Source: Paenibacillus chondroitinus NBRC 15376
GTDB lineage: Bacteria > Bacillota > Bacilli > Paenibacillales > NBRC-103111
Direction of reading: 5' to 3'
Assembly (NCBI RefSeq): GCF_004000765.1
Contig: NZ_BILW01000002.1
Coordinates: 124,001 to 188,000 of the forward strand
DNA length: 64,000 nt
Shown here: one piece after another, positions 34,093 through 42,959 of the stretch
Layout of the letters: every line of letters begins with the position of its first letter
Numbering within the stretch: position 1 is the first letter of the stretch
Position numbers and translations under genes: made by a program
Notes under the pieces: generated by a model
What the model was told of the DNA's origin: nothing
Databases searched by the model: none
What the model saw: the letters and a program-made list of their open reading frames with translations, nothing else

Positions 34093-35000
34093 GCCTTCTC
34101 ACCTCTACGCTGCAGCAGATTGTATAACACAGACAACAGGATTAAGACAAAAAACATTAAGCTGCCCATCGCGCTTGCTTTGCCAAAATCAAGATCCCGG
34201 AATGCCGTATGATTGAGCCATAGCAGGTACGTTAACGTTGCGTTGTTCGGCCCGCCATCGGTCATGGATAACTGCGCTTGGAAGCCCTGTGACGTTGTAA
34301 TCACCTGCAGAAGCAGCAGGAGCAGCATCAGTGTTCGGATACTGGGCAATGTGATGTAGCGGATTCGCTGCCACACGCTCGCCCCGTCAATCTCCGCCGC
34401 TTCGTAGATATCCCTCGGAATTCCTACAATAGCGGCGATATAGATGAGTGTAGCCGCCCCGAAGCTTTGCCACGTTTCCAGCAGAACGATGGAACCCATA
34501 GCGAGCTTAGGGCTGAAAAATTGCAGTTGAGGAAGCCCCAACGTTTGCAAAAAGGAGTTAATCGGACCTACTGCATCATAAAACCACTGCCACATGCCGT
34601 ACAAAACGATAGCAGGAATCGCACTGGGCAAGTATCCGATAATGCGCGCTCCTCCCTGAAACCACTTTAATTCCGTGACTGCGATCGCAACAAGAGGTGG
34701 GACCCAGAAGCCGATCACGATACCCAGCGCCATATAATACAAGGTATTTTTGACAGATATCAGCAGAAGCTCATCCTGAAAAATACGAAGATAGTTTGCA
34801 AGGCCAATAAAATGATTGCCATCCACAAAATCAATATTGTAAAAGCTGTAGAAAATCCCTTTTATAATGGGCACCCACAAGAAAATAATAAACAACACAA
34901 TCTCCGGGATGACGAATAACGTTCCCCACAAATACCAATTGATCTTCTTCTTAACGGTGCTTGCCGCTGCGACAGGCTGAACACTTAGTTCTGCATCCAT
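34089..35000 (-). CDS. Sugar-type ABC transporter permease (MalF/LplB-like)
   Basis: About 303 residues with six predicted membrane segments (WYLWGTLFVIPEIVLFIIFL first) and the EAA loop RDIYEAAEIDGASVWQRIRY then ITLPSIRTL. The frame opens at GTG 35009; ATG 35000 is eight bases after AAGGAG and is preferred. It lies between the binding-protein gene and the second permease gene in one operon. Confidence 0.93.
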   Translation of the reverse strand: MDAELSVQPVAAASTVKKKINWYLWGTLFVIPEIVLFIIFLWVPIIKGIFYSFYNIDFVDGNHFIGLANYLRIFQDELLLISVKNTLYYMALGIVIGFWVPPLVAIAVTELKWFQGGARIIGYLPSAIPAIVLYGMWQWFYDAVGPINSFLQTLGLPQLQFFSPKLAMGSIVLLETWQSFGAATLIYIAAIVGIPRDIYEAAEIDGASVWQRIRYITLPSIRTLMLLLLLLQVITTSQGFQAQLSMTDGGPNNATLTYLLWLNHTAFRDLDFGKASAMGSLMFFVLILLSVLYNLLQRRGEKA

Positions 35001-35066
35001 CTCCAACACTCCTTATGAAATCGGACCTAAACCGCAAAGGCAGCTTAGATCCGATTGTTCCGGTCG

Positions 35067-36491
35067 CTATTCGACTTTCACTTTATCAAAGACTTCCGTT
35101 TGCACTTTATTCGACGCGTCTGTCAGAGCCTTTTTCAAATCTACATCTTTGGTTGTGAACACTTTTTGGATTACATTGGCCATCTCTGTGTAATACTTTT
35201 GCGCTTCATATTGGGCTTCCGGCTTGCCGTCCCAGAGGCTGAGCAGCTGCGGATCGTATTTGAAGACGTTGTCATATTTAGCTAATAAGTCCGTATACTT
35301 CTTACCGAAATCGGAGGAATCTTTCCAGTAGTTGATTGGCTGCGGAATGTAGACGCGGTTTTTCGTTTTACGGTCCTCGATCTCTTTTTTCGTGGAGTTC
35401 AAGAAATCGTCCGTGAAGTACTCATCCGTAATCCATTTGAAAGCCACCGTCTGCTGATCCTTGTCACTCTTCGGATTGATCACTCGGTAGTTGCCGCCGA
35501 GAACGCCCGTATGTTTGCCGCCTTTGGTAAGCGCAGGCATCGGATACACCACCATATCCTCTTTGGAGATACCGCCTTCGTTAATCGCAGCATCTGCTGC
35601 ATTTCCGCTTCCGCACATCACCATCGCGCCGCGTCCTTGAGAAAATGCGCTTAATGCATCCCCGTAACCGAGTGCCCAGTTTTGCGGAATCAAGTTTTCA
35701 TCTTTCAGCTTTTTATAAAATTCAAGCGCTTTCAAGCCAGCGTCTGAATTGAAGATTCCTACGACTTTGCCGCCATCGAGCTTTTGCACATCTCCGCCCG
35801 CTGCATAGAGGAAATTCGTCCAGTTCCAGCCCGCTTCAGGACCTTTGCCCATTGGGATAAATCCTGCGATACCTTTGGCCGGGTCGTTGATTTTTCTCGC
35901 AGCTGCAAGAAGGTCATCCCACGTCCAATCCATTGGCGGCAGTTCGACACCTTTCTCTTTGAACAACTTTTTGTTCAAGGTAATCGTCATAACGTAGCCG
36001 TCGATCGGCACTCCGTACGTTTTGCCATTCACAACAAACGGTTTGGAGAGGAGATCATTCATGTCTTTCGAATGCTCCCAGGCGTTCATGGAATCGGTGA
36101 TGTCCGCTACCCATTTCTTATCAACAAGCACCTTGCCTTCTGTTGCATACGTTGTATATTCGGTCGGAGCGCTGTTTGAAGCCATTTTGATCCCGATTTC
36201 AAGCGGATTATACTGCCAGTCGTCTTTCTTAAATTCAACGTTCGGATTTTTCGCTTTAAAACGGGCGATCCGCTGATCCAGTTGATCATTTTTCTCTTTT
36301 TGGTCCGGCTTGAAGCCTTGGGCGGTGATGGTCACCTTTTTGGCTGCAGGCGTTGCGGTGGAAGCGTTGGTTGCTCCCGTTGCGGCAGGACTCGCGCTTG
36401 GCGCGCTTGTTGTTGTGGATGATGTACCGCATCCTGCCAAAAAGACCGTCAGGGCAATCGCCGTAATTGCGGATGTCTTCTTACCTCTCAT
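35067..36491 (-). CDS. Extracellular sugar-type binding lipoprotein (family 1)
   Basis: About 474 residues. A lipoprotein signal MRGKKTSAITAIALTVFLAG precedes the lipid-modified Cys, followed by an Ala/Ser/Thr linker, and then a family-1 fold (VTITAQGFKPDQKEKNDQLD, NPNVEFKKDDWQYNPLEIGI, QGRGAMVMCGSGNAADA). The frame opens at 36515; ATG 36491 follows AAAGGGG. The ligand is not apparent; the enclosing YesM/YesN genes suggest a plant polysaccharide oligomer, as is common for this arrangement. Confidence 0.92.
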   Translation of the reverse strand: MRGKKTSAITAIALTVFLAGCGTSSTTTSAPSASPAATGATNASTATPAAKKVTITAQGFKPDQKEKNDQLDQRIARFKAKNPNVEFKKDDWQYNPLEIGIKMASNSAPTEYTTYATEGKVLVDKKWVADITDSMNAWEHSKDMNDLLSKPFVVNGKTYGVPIDGYVMTITLNKKLFKEKGVELPPMDWTWDDLLAAARKINDPAKGIAGFIPMGKGPEAGWNWTNFLYAAGGDVQKLDGGKVVGIFNSDAGLKALEFYKKLKDENLIPQNWALGYGDALSAFSQGRGAMVMCGSGNAADAAINEGGISKEDMVVYPMPALTKGGKHTGVLGGNYRVINPKSDKDQQTVAFKWITDEYFTDDFLNSTKKEIEDRKTKNRVYIPQPINYWKDSSDFGKKYTDLLAKYDNVFKYDPQLLSLWDGKPEAQYEAQKYYTEMANVIQKVFTTKDVDLKKALTDASNKVQTEVFDKVKVE

Positions 36492-36603
36492 AGTAGGTTC
36501 CCCTTTCAAAATCATGTTAGTTACGTTTGCTGCTACAATTCCGATTATAAGGGGTACCCCGGCAGCCTTGCGATGTGCCTTGTTACGCTAATCATGTCGC
36601 ATA

Positions 36604-37926
36604 TTACGGTCCCGCCACTTTGATCTCCGAAATATTTACCCCGAAATGCTTTTTAAATATTTTGCTAAAATGCTCCGGCGATTCGTACCCGATCTCCTCC
36701 GATATCTCGTATCGGCGTTTATCTGTTGTGAGAATCAGCTGTTTTCCTTTTTCCATACGCAGTTGGGTCACATAATCCCAAATCCCCTGGCCCATCACTC
36801 TTTTAAACAAATAACTCAAGTAATTGGGGCTCAAATGCACACTGTCTGCGATGTCCTGCAGCTTCAGTCCTTTATCGCAAAAATGATGTTCAATATACGT
36901 TTTCGTCTCAAAAACAATGCGATTATTCGCCTCGTCCACTTGCGTGATCGTTAAATTCTGCTCATTCGTCGTTTTCCCGATATCCTCTATGTAAAACATA
37001 TAATGGTCTTTCTGCGTCTCTCCCCACGTCAAGCTCTCCATCGCTTCTTTGTAGATGACGGGCCATTTGATGATGCCTTCCTGAATGCGGCTGATGCCGA
37101 TTTGGCATTTGACATTCACATATTTTTGCAAATTCGCATGAATCATTTGAGCGACCATCAGCATCTGATTAATACTGAGCGTTCCCTGTTTCTCTTCCTC
37201 AGGAATTTGCATCAACAAGGAAAACGTGGAATTGTGCGTGTTAAAAACAAGGTGGCTCCACTGGCTTGCGGTCTCTTCAATAATATTCAAAGCGGCGTAT
37301 TTCAGAAGACTACGGTCTTTCAGCGTCGCAATCTCCTCATCTCTAATGCCCCCCCGGTTTAGAAATAGCTTGATCACCAGCATGCTGTAATGGGTGCCGG
37401 ACGCACGACTTCCGAGCTTCTCCCTAATGTCGGGCACTTCGGATTCATGGACGGTTCCCGTGACAATCTCGCTCAAATAATAGTTCATTTCCAGCGTCGT
37501 AATGTCCGCCAGCGTTCGATTGCCTTCCCAATTGGAAAAATGCTGCTGCCGTTCTTCCTTTTCCTTGAGCAGCTTCGCTGTAACCGCAATCAGGTGCGGC
37601 GGCGTAATCGGCTTCACCAAATATTCCTTGGCTCCGAAACGAATCGCTTTCTGGGCGTATTCAAACTCGCCATGAGCTGATAAAATGACAATCGGAATCG
37701 ATGGGTCTTCCATGAATATATTTTCAATTAATTCAATGCCGTTCATCTTTTCCATTTGAATATCGGTAAACACGAGATCAATTTTCTCCAAATGGATAAA
37801 ATCGAGCGCCTCAAACCCGTTATATGCAATAAAAACCTCGCCAATATCCAGCTTGGACTGCTTCAAAATGGTTGCAACACCCTTACAAATCATCGGCTCA
37901 TCATCGACAACTAAAATATTTACCAT
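36604..37926 (-). CDS. AraC-type response regulator (YesN-like)
   Basis: A 440-residue regulator: receiver domain (1-120; VDDEP acidic pocket, phospho-Asp in LVFTDIQMEKMNGIE, VILSAHGE, EYLVKPITPP), a middle region of about 200 residues of unknown fold, and a C-terminal AraC helix-turn-helix pair (about 340-435: IADSVHLSPNYLSYLFKRVM, RRYEISEEIGYESPEHFSKI). GAGGTGA precedes the ATG. It starts the block RR, binding protein, permease, permease, kinase and presumably activates the importer genes 113 bp downstream. Confidence 0.93.
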   Translation of the reverse strand: MVNILVVDDEPMICKGVATILKQSKLDIGEVFIAYNGFEALDFIHLEKIDLVFTDIQMEKMNGIELIENIFMEDPSIPIVILSAHGEFEYAQKAIRFGAKEYLVKPITPPHLIAVTAKLLKEKEERQQHFSNWEGNRTLADITTLEMNYYLSEIVTGTVHESEVPDIREKLGSRASGTHYSMLVIKLFLNRGGIRDEEIATLKDRSLLKYAALNIIEETASQWSHLVFNTHNSTFSLLMQIPEEEKQGTLSINQMLMVAQMIHANLQKYVNVKCQIGISRIQEGIIKWPVIYKEAMESLTWGETQKDHYMFYIEDIGKTTNEQNLTITQVDEANNRIVFETKTYIEHHFCDKGLKLQDIADSVHLSPNYLSYLFKRVMGQGIWDYVTQLRMEKGKQLILTTDKRRYEISEEIGYESPEHFSKIFKKHFGVNISEIKVAGP

Positions 37927-38134
37927 AGTTCACCTCGGTATTCTTTTCATGCATCCTCTTCATTTTATTGTACAACAATTGGCTTTCCTATGGTTTTTAT
38001 TACGTTTATTGTGTCGGATGTAACTATGCGCAACTTTCCATAAACCCTCGGGAGTCTGAGTACTCGAAACCAAAGTGCGGGAACCTGAGTACGGAAACCT
38101 AGTACGGGAAAATAATTGCCATAAACCCCTACGT

Positions 38135-38278
38135 TAGAACACGGGGAGGGAATTGGATATGGGGTTCCAACCGTTTCTTGAAATCGTGTTTCTTTTGAAT
38201 TTATTTTTATGGTTTAAACACGATTTCAAATACGGGCGCTACGCTTTTCCACCCCATATCCATTCCCTTTTTGTTCTA
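38135..38278. repeat. Large nested inverted repeat, about 144 bp
   Basis: Outer arms TAGAAC/GTTCTA (38135, 38273) enclose GGGAATTGGATATGGGGT (38148-38165) against ACCCCATATCCATTCCC (38251-38267), which enclose TTGAAATCGTGTTT (38178-38191) against AAACACGATTTCAA (38216-38229). The loop is AT-rich. It could be a MITE-like element or encode a structured RNA. Confidence 0.75.
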
Positions 38279-38600
38279 CTTGGAGTTGACTGCTGCTGCT
38301 GCTAAAACTTCATACTTAAACTACTTTTGGTGACTGGCATCTTGCCTCCATTTCCCATTGAATGACCTCCAATGAGTTGGGCATGTAGGCGTTGCGCTAG
38401 TACAACCAATACATTGCTGCGCTTCACATTGAATCACCAATGCAGCACTAGCGCTAGCAATTCACAACGAACACCATTTATCATTTATCATTTATCATTT
38501 ATCACTCATCACCACTAATCCCACCACTACGTATCATTAGCTCAAGCAATCTACAACTAAATACCACTTAACACTCATCACCATCTCTCATTACTCCACG

Positions 38601-38697
38601 ACACATCATTAGAACGCTGATTTCACCAGCGCTAACACTCAACTCCTCCGAAAGTCGCTCATAGCTCGCTCTTAAACTAGCATAAACAATTGAGGGG
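38601..38697. repeat. Diverged direct repeat, left copy
   Basis: ACACATCATTAGAACGCTGAT ... GAGCGCTC-type segments ... CATAAACAATTGAGGGG align over about 100 bp with 40227-40328 in the same orientation. The two copies bracket a 1.5-kb stretch holding a GGAACTACAGG array, the frameshifted secreted protein and a small membrane protein. Confidence 0.6.
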
Positions 38698-38745
38698 ATC
38701 GATTGCCCCTCTTAATATCTCTGCCGGCTCTGGCCAGCCGCAGAT

Positions 38746-38921
38746 GGTAACTACTGGGCGCTATTTCTGCGAAATGCGCCTTTTTTATAAAGAAAGGGAA
38801 CTGTGGGGCGCTATTTCAAGGTTTTCGGCGGATATTCCGCCCAAGACCTTGAAATAGAGCCCTGTAGTTCCCCTGCAACAGCTCTATCGCCGCTTTTCTG
38901 GGAAATAGCGGCTTGTAGTTC
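38746..38921. repeat. Four-unit GGAACTACAGG repeat, copy C
   Basis: Units start at 38746, 38797, 38848 and 38899, exactly 51 bp apart; the first two are forward and the last two inverted. Over about 180 bp it closely matches the reverse complement of copy A at 19709-19885. Confidence 0.85.
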
Positions 38922-39124
38922 ATATTTGCTTTGTTTGACATTTTTTCAAACGTTCGTTTAGCGATGTACTCAGGATGTTCATAACATTTATTTCACCCAT
39001 AAAATCGCTGCTTAAATAGGTTGCAAGTGTACTCTCAACTACTCTTCTGATGTCTCCCATAAAGAAACTACCGTGGTCGCCATTACAATCGCTATCATTT
39101 AGTGTTCAAATTTTAATAAAACAT

Positions 39125-39170
39125 AAAACAGCCCTCAACTTAATGACAAGGTGGGGGCTGTTTTTTTAGT
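39125..39170 (-). terminator. Terminator of the frameshifted secreted-protein gene
   Basis: AACAGCCCTCAAC pairs with GTGGGGGCTGTT around an 11-base loop. It lies just past the stop of the 39177-39660 gene. Confidence 0.7.
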
Positions 39171-39176
39171 AAATTT

Positions 39177-39660
39177 TTATCCTTGAGAGGATGATGCGGT
39201 ATTATTTCCTACATTTAAATAAACATAAAATGTAGTACTTACACTACTCCCAGGGCCATTATATTGAAACCTTAAAAATGCATTAGCAGGTCCTTGCAAA
39301 CTCTCAGTGGGTTTATATAAACTTAGGGTTTCGTTATCGTAGGAACCGCCAATTACGGTAATCTTATAATTAGGATAAAGTTCACCAATATAATCATTTC
39401 CACCATCTACAATAGTGTAGTTTGCATAGAAATATGCAGTGATAAAACCAAAAGCAGTTTCCTTTACTTGAACATTCGAATAATTACAATATCCTGAACC
39501 ACAAGAAACAGTCGTTGGAGTAAGAGAGAATGTGCTTATTGTTCCTGGCTCGTTGACAGATGCAGCCCCCACTTTACTAGCCCCAACAGATCCGTCCGGA
39601 TATACCGTCCCTCCATCAAAGATAAAGATAATACACAAGAAAACAACTTACTTTTTTCAT
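39177..39660 (-). pseudogene. Secreted protein gene with a one-base frameshift in the signal peptide
   Basis: GGAGGG precedes ATG 39660, whose frame reads MKKVSCFLVYYLYL then stop. The next frame, open from about 39638, encodes a 150-residue beta-rich chain (GGTVYPDGSVGASKVGAASV, TVSCGSGYCNYSNVQV, AYFYANYTIVDGG). Removing one T from the TTTT run at 39640-39643 joins them into MKKVSCFLCIIFIFDGGTVY, a clean signal peptide. The gene is therefore either inactive, phase-variable at the T run, or carries a sequence error. The mature part resembles no family I recognise. A terminator follows. Confidence 0.7.
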
Positions 39661-39782
39661 CCAAAAATCCCTCCAAAAATTTTTTTGAAAGCTTTATTTA
39701 GCCTTCTTATATTAATAGACACCTTAAAATAATATAATATCACTGAATTTGAAGATAAATACTAAAAATTGGAAATGAATGA

Positions 39783-39983
39783 TTGTATATGATGGATAAT
39801 GGTTCGTCTTGGGCAACGTTTGCGGGCATATCTTTCTTTTTCTTTTTCCTACAGTTTATTCCGTTAATAATTTTACTTGTTGGTGGTTGGATCTTTATGC
39901 GATATGTAAAATACAGTAAAAGAACCTTAAATGAAATAAAAGAGAAGCTTGATGAGATTGAAAAGCGAGTAAGTAAACAGTAA
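39783..39983 (+). CDS. Small membrane protein with C-terminal coiled coil
   Basis: About 66 residues: a polar N-terminus, one long membrane segment (FFFFFLQFIPLIILLVGGWI), a basic stop (RYVKYSKR) and a charged helix with heptad pattern (LNEIKEKLDEIEKRVSKQ). TTG 39783 lies nine bases after GGAAATGA; the next ATG is 39789. A hairpin follows. Similar single-span proteins occur widely in Firmicutes without a known role. Confidence 0.65.
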   Translation: MYMMDNGSSWATFAGISFFFFFLQFIPLIILLVGGWIFMRYVKYSKRTLNEIKEKLDEIEKRVSKQ

Positions 39984-40020
39984 AGTCAAAATATAATTTC
40001 ACAACTATAAAAGAGTTAAA

Positions 40021-40054
40021 AACGAGCCTCTAAAATTCCTTCTAGGGGCTCGTT
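40021..40054 (+). terminator. Terminator-like hairpin after the small membrane protein gene
   Basis: AACGAGCCTCTA and TAGGGGCTCGTT pair with one G-T around a 10-base loop, 38 bp after the stop. The flank is only weakly T-rich. Confidence 0.55.
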
Positions 40055-40538
40055 CGCGTTCAGGTAGATATAATAATATTTGTAACTCTTTTCACAACAA
40101 TCCTCGCTGCTGAAACGTAATATTTGGCGCCCTAGAGTCCCCTTTAATTTACATTTTATAATAGTCATTATGCTTCGGCTCAGCTTTTTGCAGCCCCCTT
40201 CTTCCCTTGAGGTTACACGTCCCAAGACACATCACTAGAACGTTGATGAAATCAATATTCCGTGCTCTCCCCACTCCGAAAGTAGGAGATAGCGCACTCA
40301 TAAACTGGCATAAAGAACTGAGAGGGGGCACCCCCCATCAAATACCGATGAGTACAGGTTCTCTTCTGCAATAAATTCACATGATATGCTTCACTTTCTA
40401 AACCATGAATTTTAACCCTAAGCTTTGAACCATTCAACCGCCAAGTATCGTTCTGCCACTGCTAGCCCCGAAATCGACGACCAGCATATTCTAAGGGTGT
40501 GCACTAAGTTCACTAACGAGGCGGCACCTCAATTCCTC
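40055..40538. other. Gene-free stretch
   Basis: Nothing gene-like is seen. It contains the right copy of the roughly 100-bp direct repeat (40227-40328) and AT-balanced sequence running to the fucI stop. Confidence 0.5.
40227..40328. repeat. Diverged direct repeat, right copy
   Basis: ACACATCACTAGAACGTTGAT, CACTCCGAAAGTAGGAGATAG and CATAAAGAACTGAGAGGGGG match the order and sequence of 38601-38697 with substitutions and small indels. Confidence 0.6.
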
Positions 40539-42329
40539 TTACTTGTACAAAGGACCAAAGGAGCTGCAAGCCCTGAAATCCGCACCTTCTGGATCGGACG
40601 TTCCGAAATTGCTCCAAACACGCGGACGGAAAATTTGCTCTTTGGCCACGTTATGCATGGAAACCGGAATTCTCAAAATCGCCGCTAGTGTGATCAAATC
40701 TGCGCCGATGTGGCCGTAGCTGATGGAACCGTGGTTCGAACCCCAGTTATCCATAACCGAGTACACATCCGTGAATGACCCTTCACCTGTCAAAATCGGA
40801 GCAAACCAAGTTGTCGGCCACGTTGAATCCGTACGATCGTCCAATGTCTTATGAACATCTTCAGGTAGATCCACGGAGTAACCTTCGGCCAATTGCAGGA
40901 CAGGTCCCAAGCCCTTCACAAGGTTGATTCGAGACATCGTTACTGGCATTCCACCTTTGGTAAGGAAGTCCGACGAGTACCCGCCTCCGCGGAAATATTC
41001 GAGGGAAGCCGGGCGCCAAGATGTCGCTTTCAGACATTTGCCCACTTCTTCATCGGTAATTTCCCAATAAGGTTTCATGGCAGGCTGACCGTCACGCGAC
41101 TGCTCACCTGTACCGTCAAGTGCTGCTGGACCCGAGTTGATTAAGTGAAGTATGCCGTCTTTTGCCGCACCGCTTAATGTGTGCCCTGTCACCCGTTTAA
41201 CGGAGTCAGGACTCCAGTATGTTCTTACATCTGCAAAAATTTGCGCCGTGTTCGTCAAAAGATTACCGAAAAGCATCGCAACCCCGTTAAGGCTGTCGTT
41301 TTCGGTAGCAACCAAATAAGGCGCACGTTTGCCGTTCCAGTCAAAGGATGTGTTCAAGATCGCTTCCATGAAGTCGCCGTTCGGGAAGTGATCCGTCCAG
41401 TGGCGTTGGCCTTGGAAGCCGGAAAGGATCGCGTTGTGACCAAGCGCTTCTTCTCCAAATTCAAGATCGGCCAGGCGCGGATTGCCTATCATTAAGTCCC
41501 TGACGATCATGGACATTTTCACAACGGTCTCCCAGTCTTGATCTTTTCTTTCACGTGTTGTTTGGATGGCAGCTGGATTATTATCCGGCCCTTCTGCGCA
41601 ATTCTCCTTGACCCAGTTTAGCGCCAATTGGTACTCTTCCGGATCAAAAATTTCCTCCTCTATGCGGCGAACCAGCTCCGACATATCAACATATTCGTTG
41701 CGCATACCCAGGTAGTTCTGAAATAACTCCTCATTCACGATCGAACCCGCGATCCCCATGGAAACGGAGCCGATCGCCAAGTACGATTTGCCTTTCATGT
41801 AAGCGGCTGCAAGACCGGCCTTAGAAAAACGGAGCAATTTCTCCTGAACGTCTTGAGGAATGTCCGCTGAACCGGCATCCTGCACATCTTTTCCGTAAAT
41901 ACCGAAGGCAGGAATCCCTTTTTGTGCGTGACCAGACAAAACTGCCGCCAAATAAACAGCGCCGGGACGCTCTGTACCGTTAAAGCCCCAAATCGCTTTC
42001 GGTGTGGACGGATCCATATCCATTGTTTCTGTTCCGTAGCACCAACAAGGAGTAACCGTAATGGACACGCCTACGCCGGATTTCGAGAATTTGTTGGCTG
42101 CGGCTGCCGCTTCCGCTACCCCGCCAATGCAAGTGTCCGCAATGACACACTCAACAGGTTCGCCATTTGGATATTTCAAAGTTTCGCTTAATAGTGCCGC
42201 TACGGCTTTAGCCATGTTCATCGTTATTTCTTCCAGGGATTCGCGAATCCCTTTTCTTCTGCCGTCAATCGCTGGTCTGATCCCGATCTTCGGAAAATCC
42301 TGGTTCCATCTGTGATTGCTGTATGCCAT
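40539..42329 (-). CDS. fucI: L-fucose isomerase
   Basis: A 596-residue FucI, which converts L-fucose to L-fuculose (Mn-dependent, cytoplasmic). Diagnostic segments: [20 protein letters not shown] at the N-terminus, [16 protein letters not shown], and the active-site regions [16 protein letters not shown] (metal Glu) and [10 protein letters not shown] (metal Asp). The length is close to the 591 residues of E. coli FucI. GAGGAGG precedes the ATG. The fucose mutarotase gene lies upstream on the same strand, and a palindromic operator sits between the two. No fuculose kinase or aldolase gene is in the window. Confidence 0.97.
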   Translation of the reverse strand: MAYSNHRWNQDFPKIGIRPAIDGRRKGIRESLEEITMNMAKAVAALLSETLKYPNGEPVECVIADTCIGGVAEAAAAANKFSKSGVGVSITVTPCWCYGTETMDMDPSTPKAIWGFNGTERPGAVYLAAVLSGHAQKGIPAFGIYGKDVQDAGSADIPQDVQEKLLRFSKAGLAAAYMKGKSYLAIGSVSMGIAGSIVNEELFQNYLGMRNEYVDMSELVRRIEEEIFDPEEYQLALNWVKENCAEGPDNNPAAIQTTRERKDQDWETVVKMSMIVRDLMIGNPRLADLEFGEEALGHNAILSGFQGQRHWTDHFPNGDFMEAILNTSFDWNGKRAPYLVATENDSLNGVAMLFGNLLTNTAQIFADVRTYWSPDSVKRVTGHTLSGAAKDGILHLINSGPAALDGTGEQSRDGQPAMKPYWEITDEEVGKCLKATSWRPASLEYFRGGGYSSDFLTKGGMPVTMSRINLVKGLGPVLQLAEGYSVDLPEDVHKTLDDRTDSTWPTTWFAPILTGEGSFTDVYSVMDNWGSNHGSISYGHIGADLITLAAILRIPVSMHNVAKEQIFRPRVWSNFGTSDPEGADFRACSSFGPLYK

Positions 42330-42395
42330 GTTTTTAACCTCCTCATTAATGGGTTATTGAGATTTATAAGGTTCTATCGCACGTCAACTTTTAGA

Positions 42396-42407
42396 GTTAT
42401 CGATAAT
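42396..42407. promoter_or_regulatory. Operator for the LacI-type regulator, site 1
   Basis: GTTATCGATAAT, 67 bp before fucI and just inside the fucU-fucI gap. It matches 11 of 12 bases of site 2 (42865-42876). A central CG palindrome is typical for LacI-family operators. Confidence 0.65.
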
Positions 42408-42412
42408 TCAAA

Positions 42413-42838
42413 TTACGAGCTAATGACACCTTTTTTCAAAATGACATTGGCGTATAAAGCTTTCTCGCTTGTTGCTACAATGGCATAAGCTTTCTTGGCT
42501 CTTTCATAAAAAGCAAAGCGCTCAACATATTCAATCTCCGGTTTCATGTGCTTTTGAATGATTTCTTCGTATACGCCCCAGATCGGCGTTTCCACTTGAT
42601 CACCGGGGACAACGGCCATTAAAGCTACCGGTTGTTCACTGTATGTATCCAGAGGGAACAACGATAAAACCGCTTCCAACAACTCCGGAACGCCATGGCC
42701 GTCGCAGCGCAGCAGACGATTCGCATGGCTTGCTGCCGGAAAGTTTCCATCCGCAAAAATAATTTCATCTCCATGGCCCATCTCCATAAGTACCTTTAAT
42801 AACTCAGGCGACAAAATAGGCGGTATTCCTTTTAGCAT
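42413..42838 (-). CDS. fucU: L-fucose mutarotase (RbsD/FucU family)
   Basis: About 141 residues. Family features: LKGIPPILSPELLKVLMEMG, then GHGDEIIFADGNFPA with the catalytic His and Asp, and a C-terminal FYERAKKAYAIVATSEKALY with the Tyr typical of FucU, plus ANVILKKGV. It interconverts fucose anomers ahead of FucI. TTG 42844 is too near the ribosome site; ATG 42838, seven bases after AGGAGGG, is used. The gene is divergent from a LacI-type regulator. Confidence 0.93.
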   Translation of the reverse strand: MLKGIPPILSPELLKVLMEMGHGDEIIFADGNFPAASHANRLLRCDGHGVPELLEAVLSLFPLDTYSEQPVALMAVVPGDQVETPIWGVYEEIIQKHMKPEIEYVERFAFYERAKKAYAIVATSEKALYANVILKKGVISS

Positions 42839-42864
42839 ATTCAAGCCCTCCTCTAAAAATGTGT

Positions 42865-42876
42865 GTTATCGATAAC
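42865..42876. promoter_or_regulatory. Operator for the LacI-type regulator, site 2
   Basis: Perfect palindrome GTTATCGATAAC in the divergent fucU/lacI-type intergenic region, placed to control both directions. Confidence 0.7.
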
Positions 42877-42959
42877 TCAAAATTATCAACTTTAAACCTT
42901 GCTGTCAATCTTTAATTTCTATACAATAGACAAATACATGAATGAAAAGGTGACGCTAT

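Larger units (their letters stand above)
37927..38745. other. Gene-free stretch with repeats
   Basis: No convincing gene is seen. It holds short AGTACGGGAAA-like repeats (38045-38115), a large nested inverted repeat (38135-38278), four copies of the 7-mer ATTTATC (38476-38503) and one copy of a roughly 100-bp direct repeat (38601-38697). Confidence 0.6.

Noticed and set aside
38601..40328. Composite transposon between direct repeats
   Set aside because: The repeats are only about 100 bp, diverged, and no transposase remnant is seen in or next to them.
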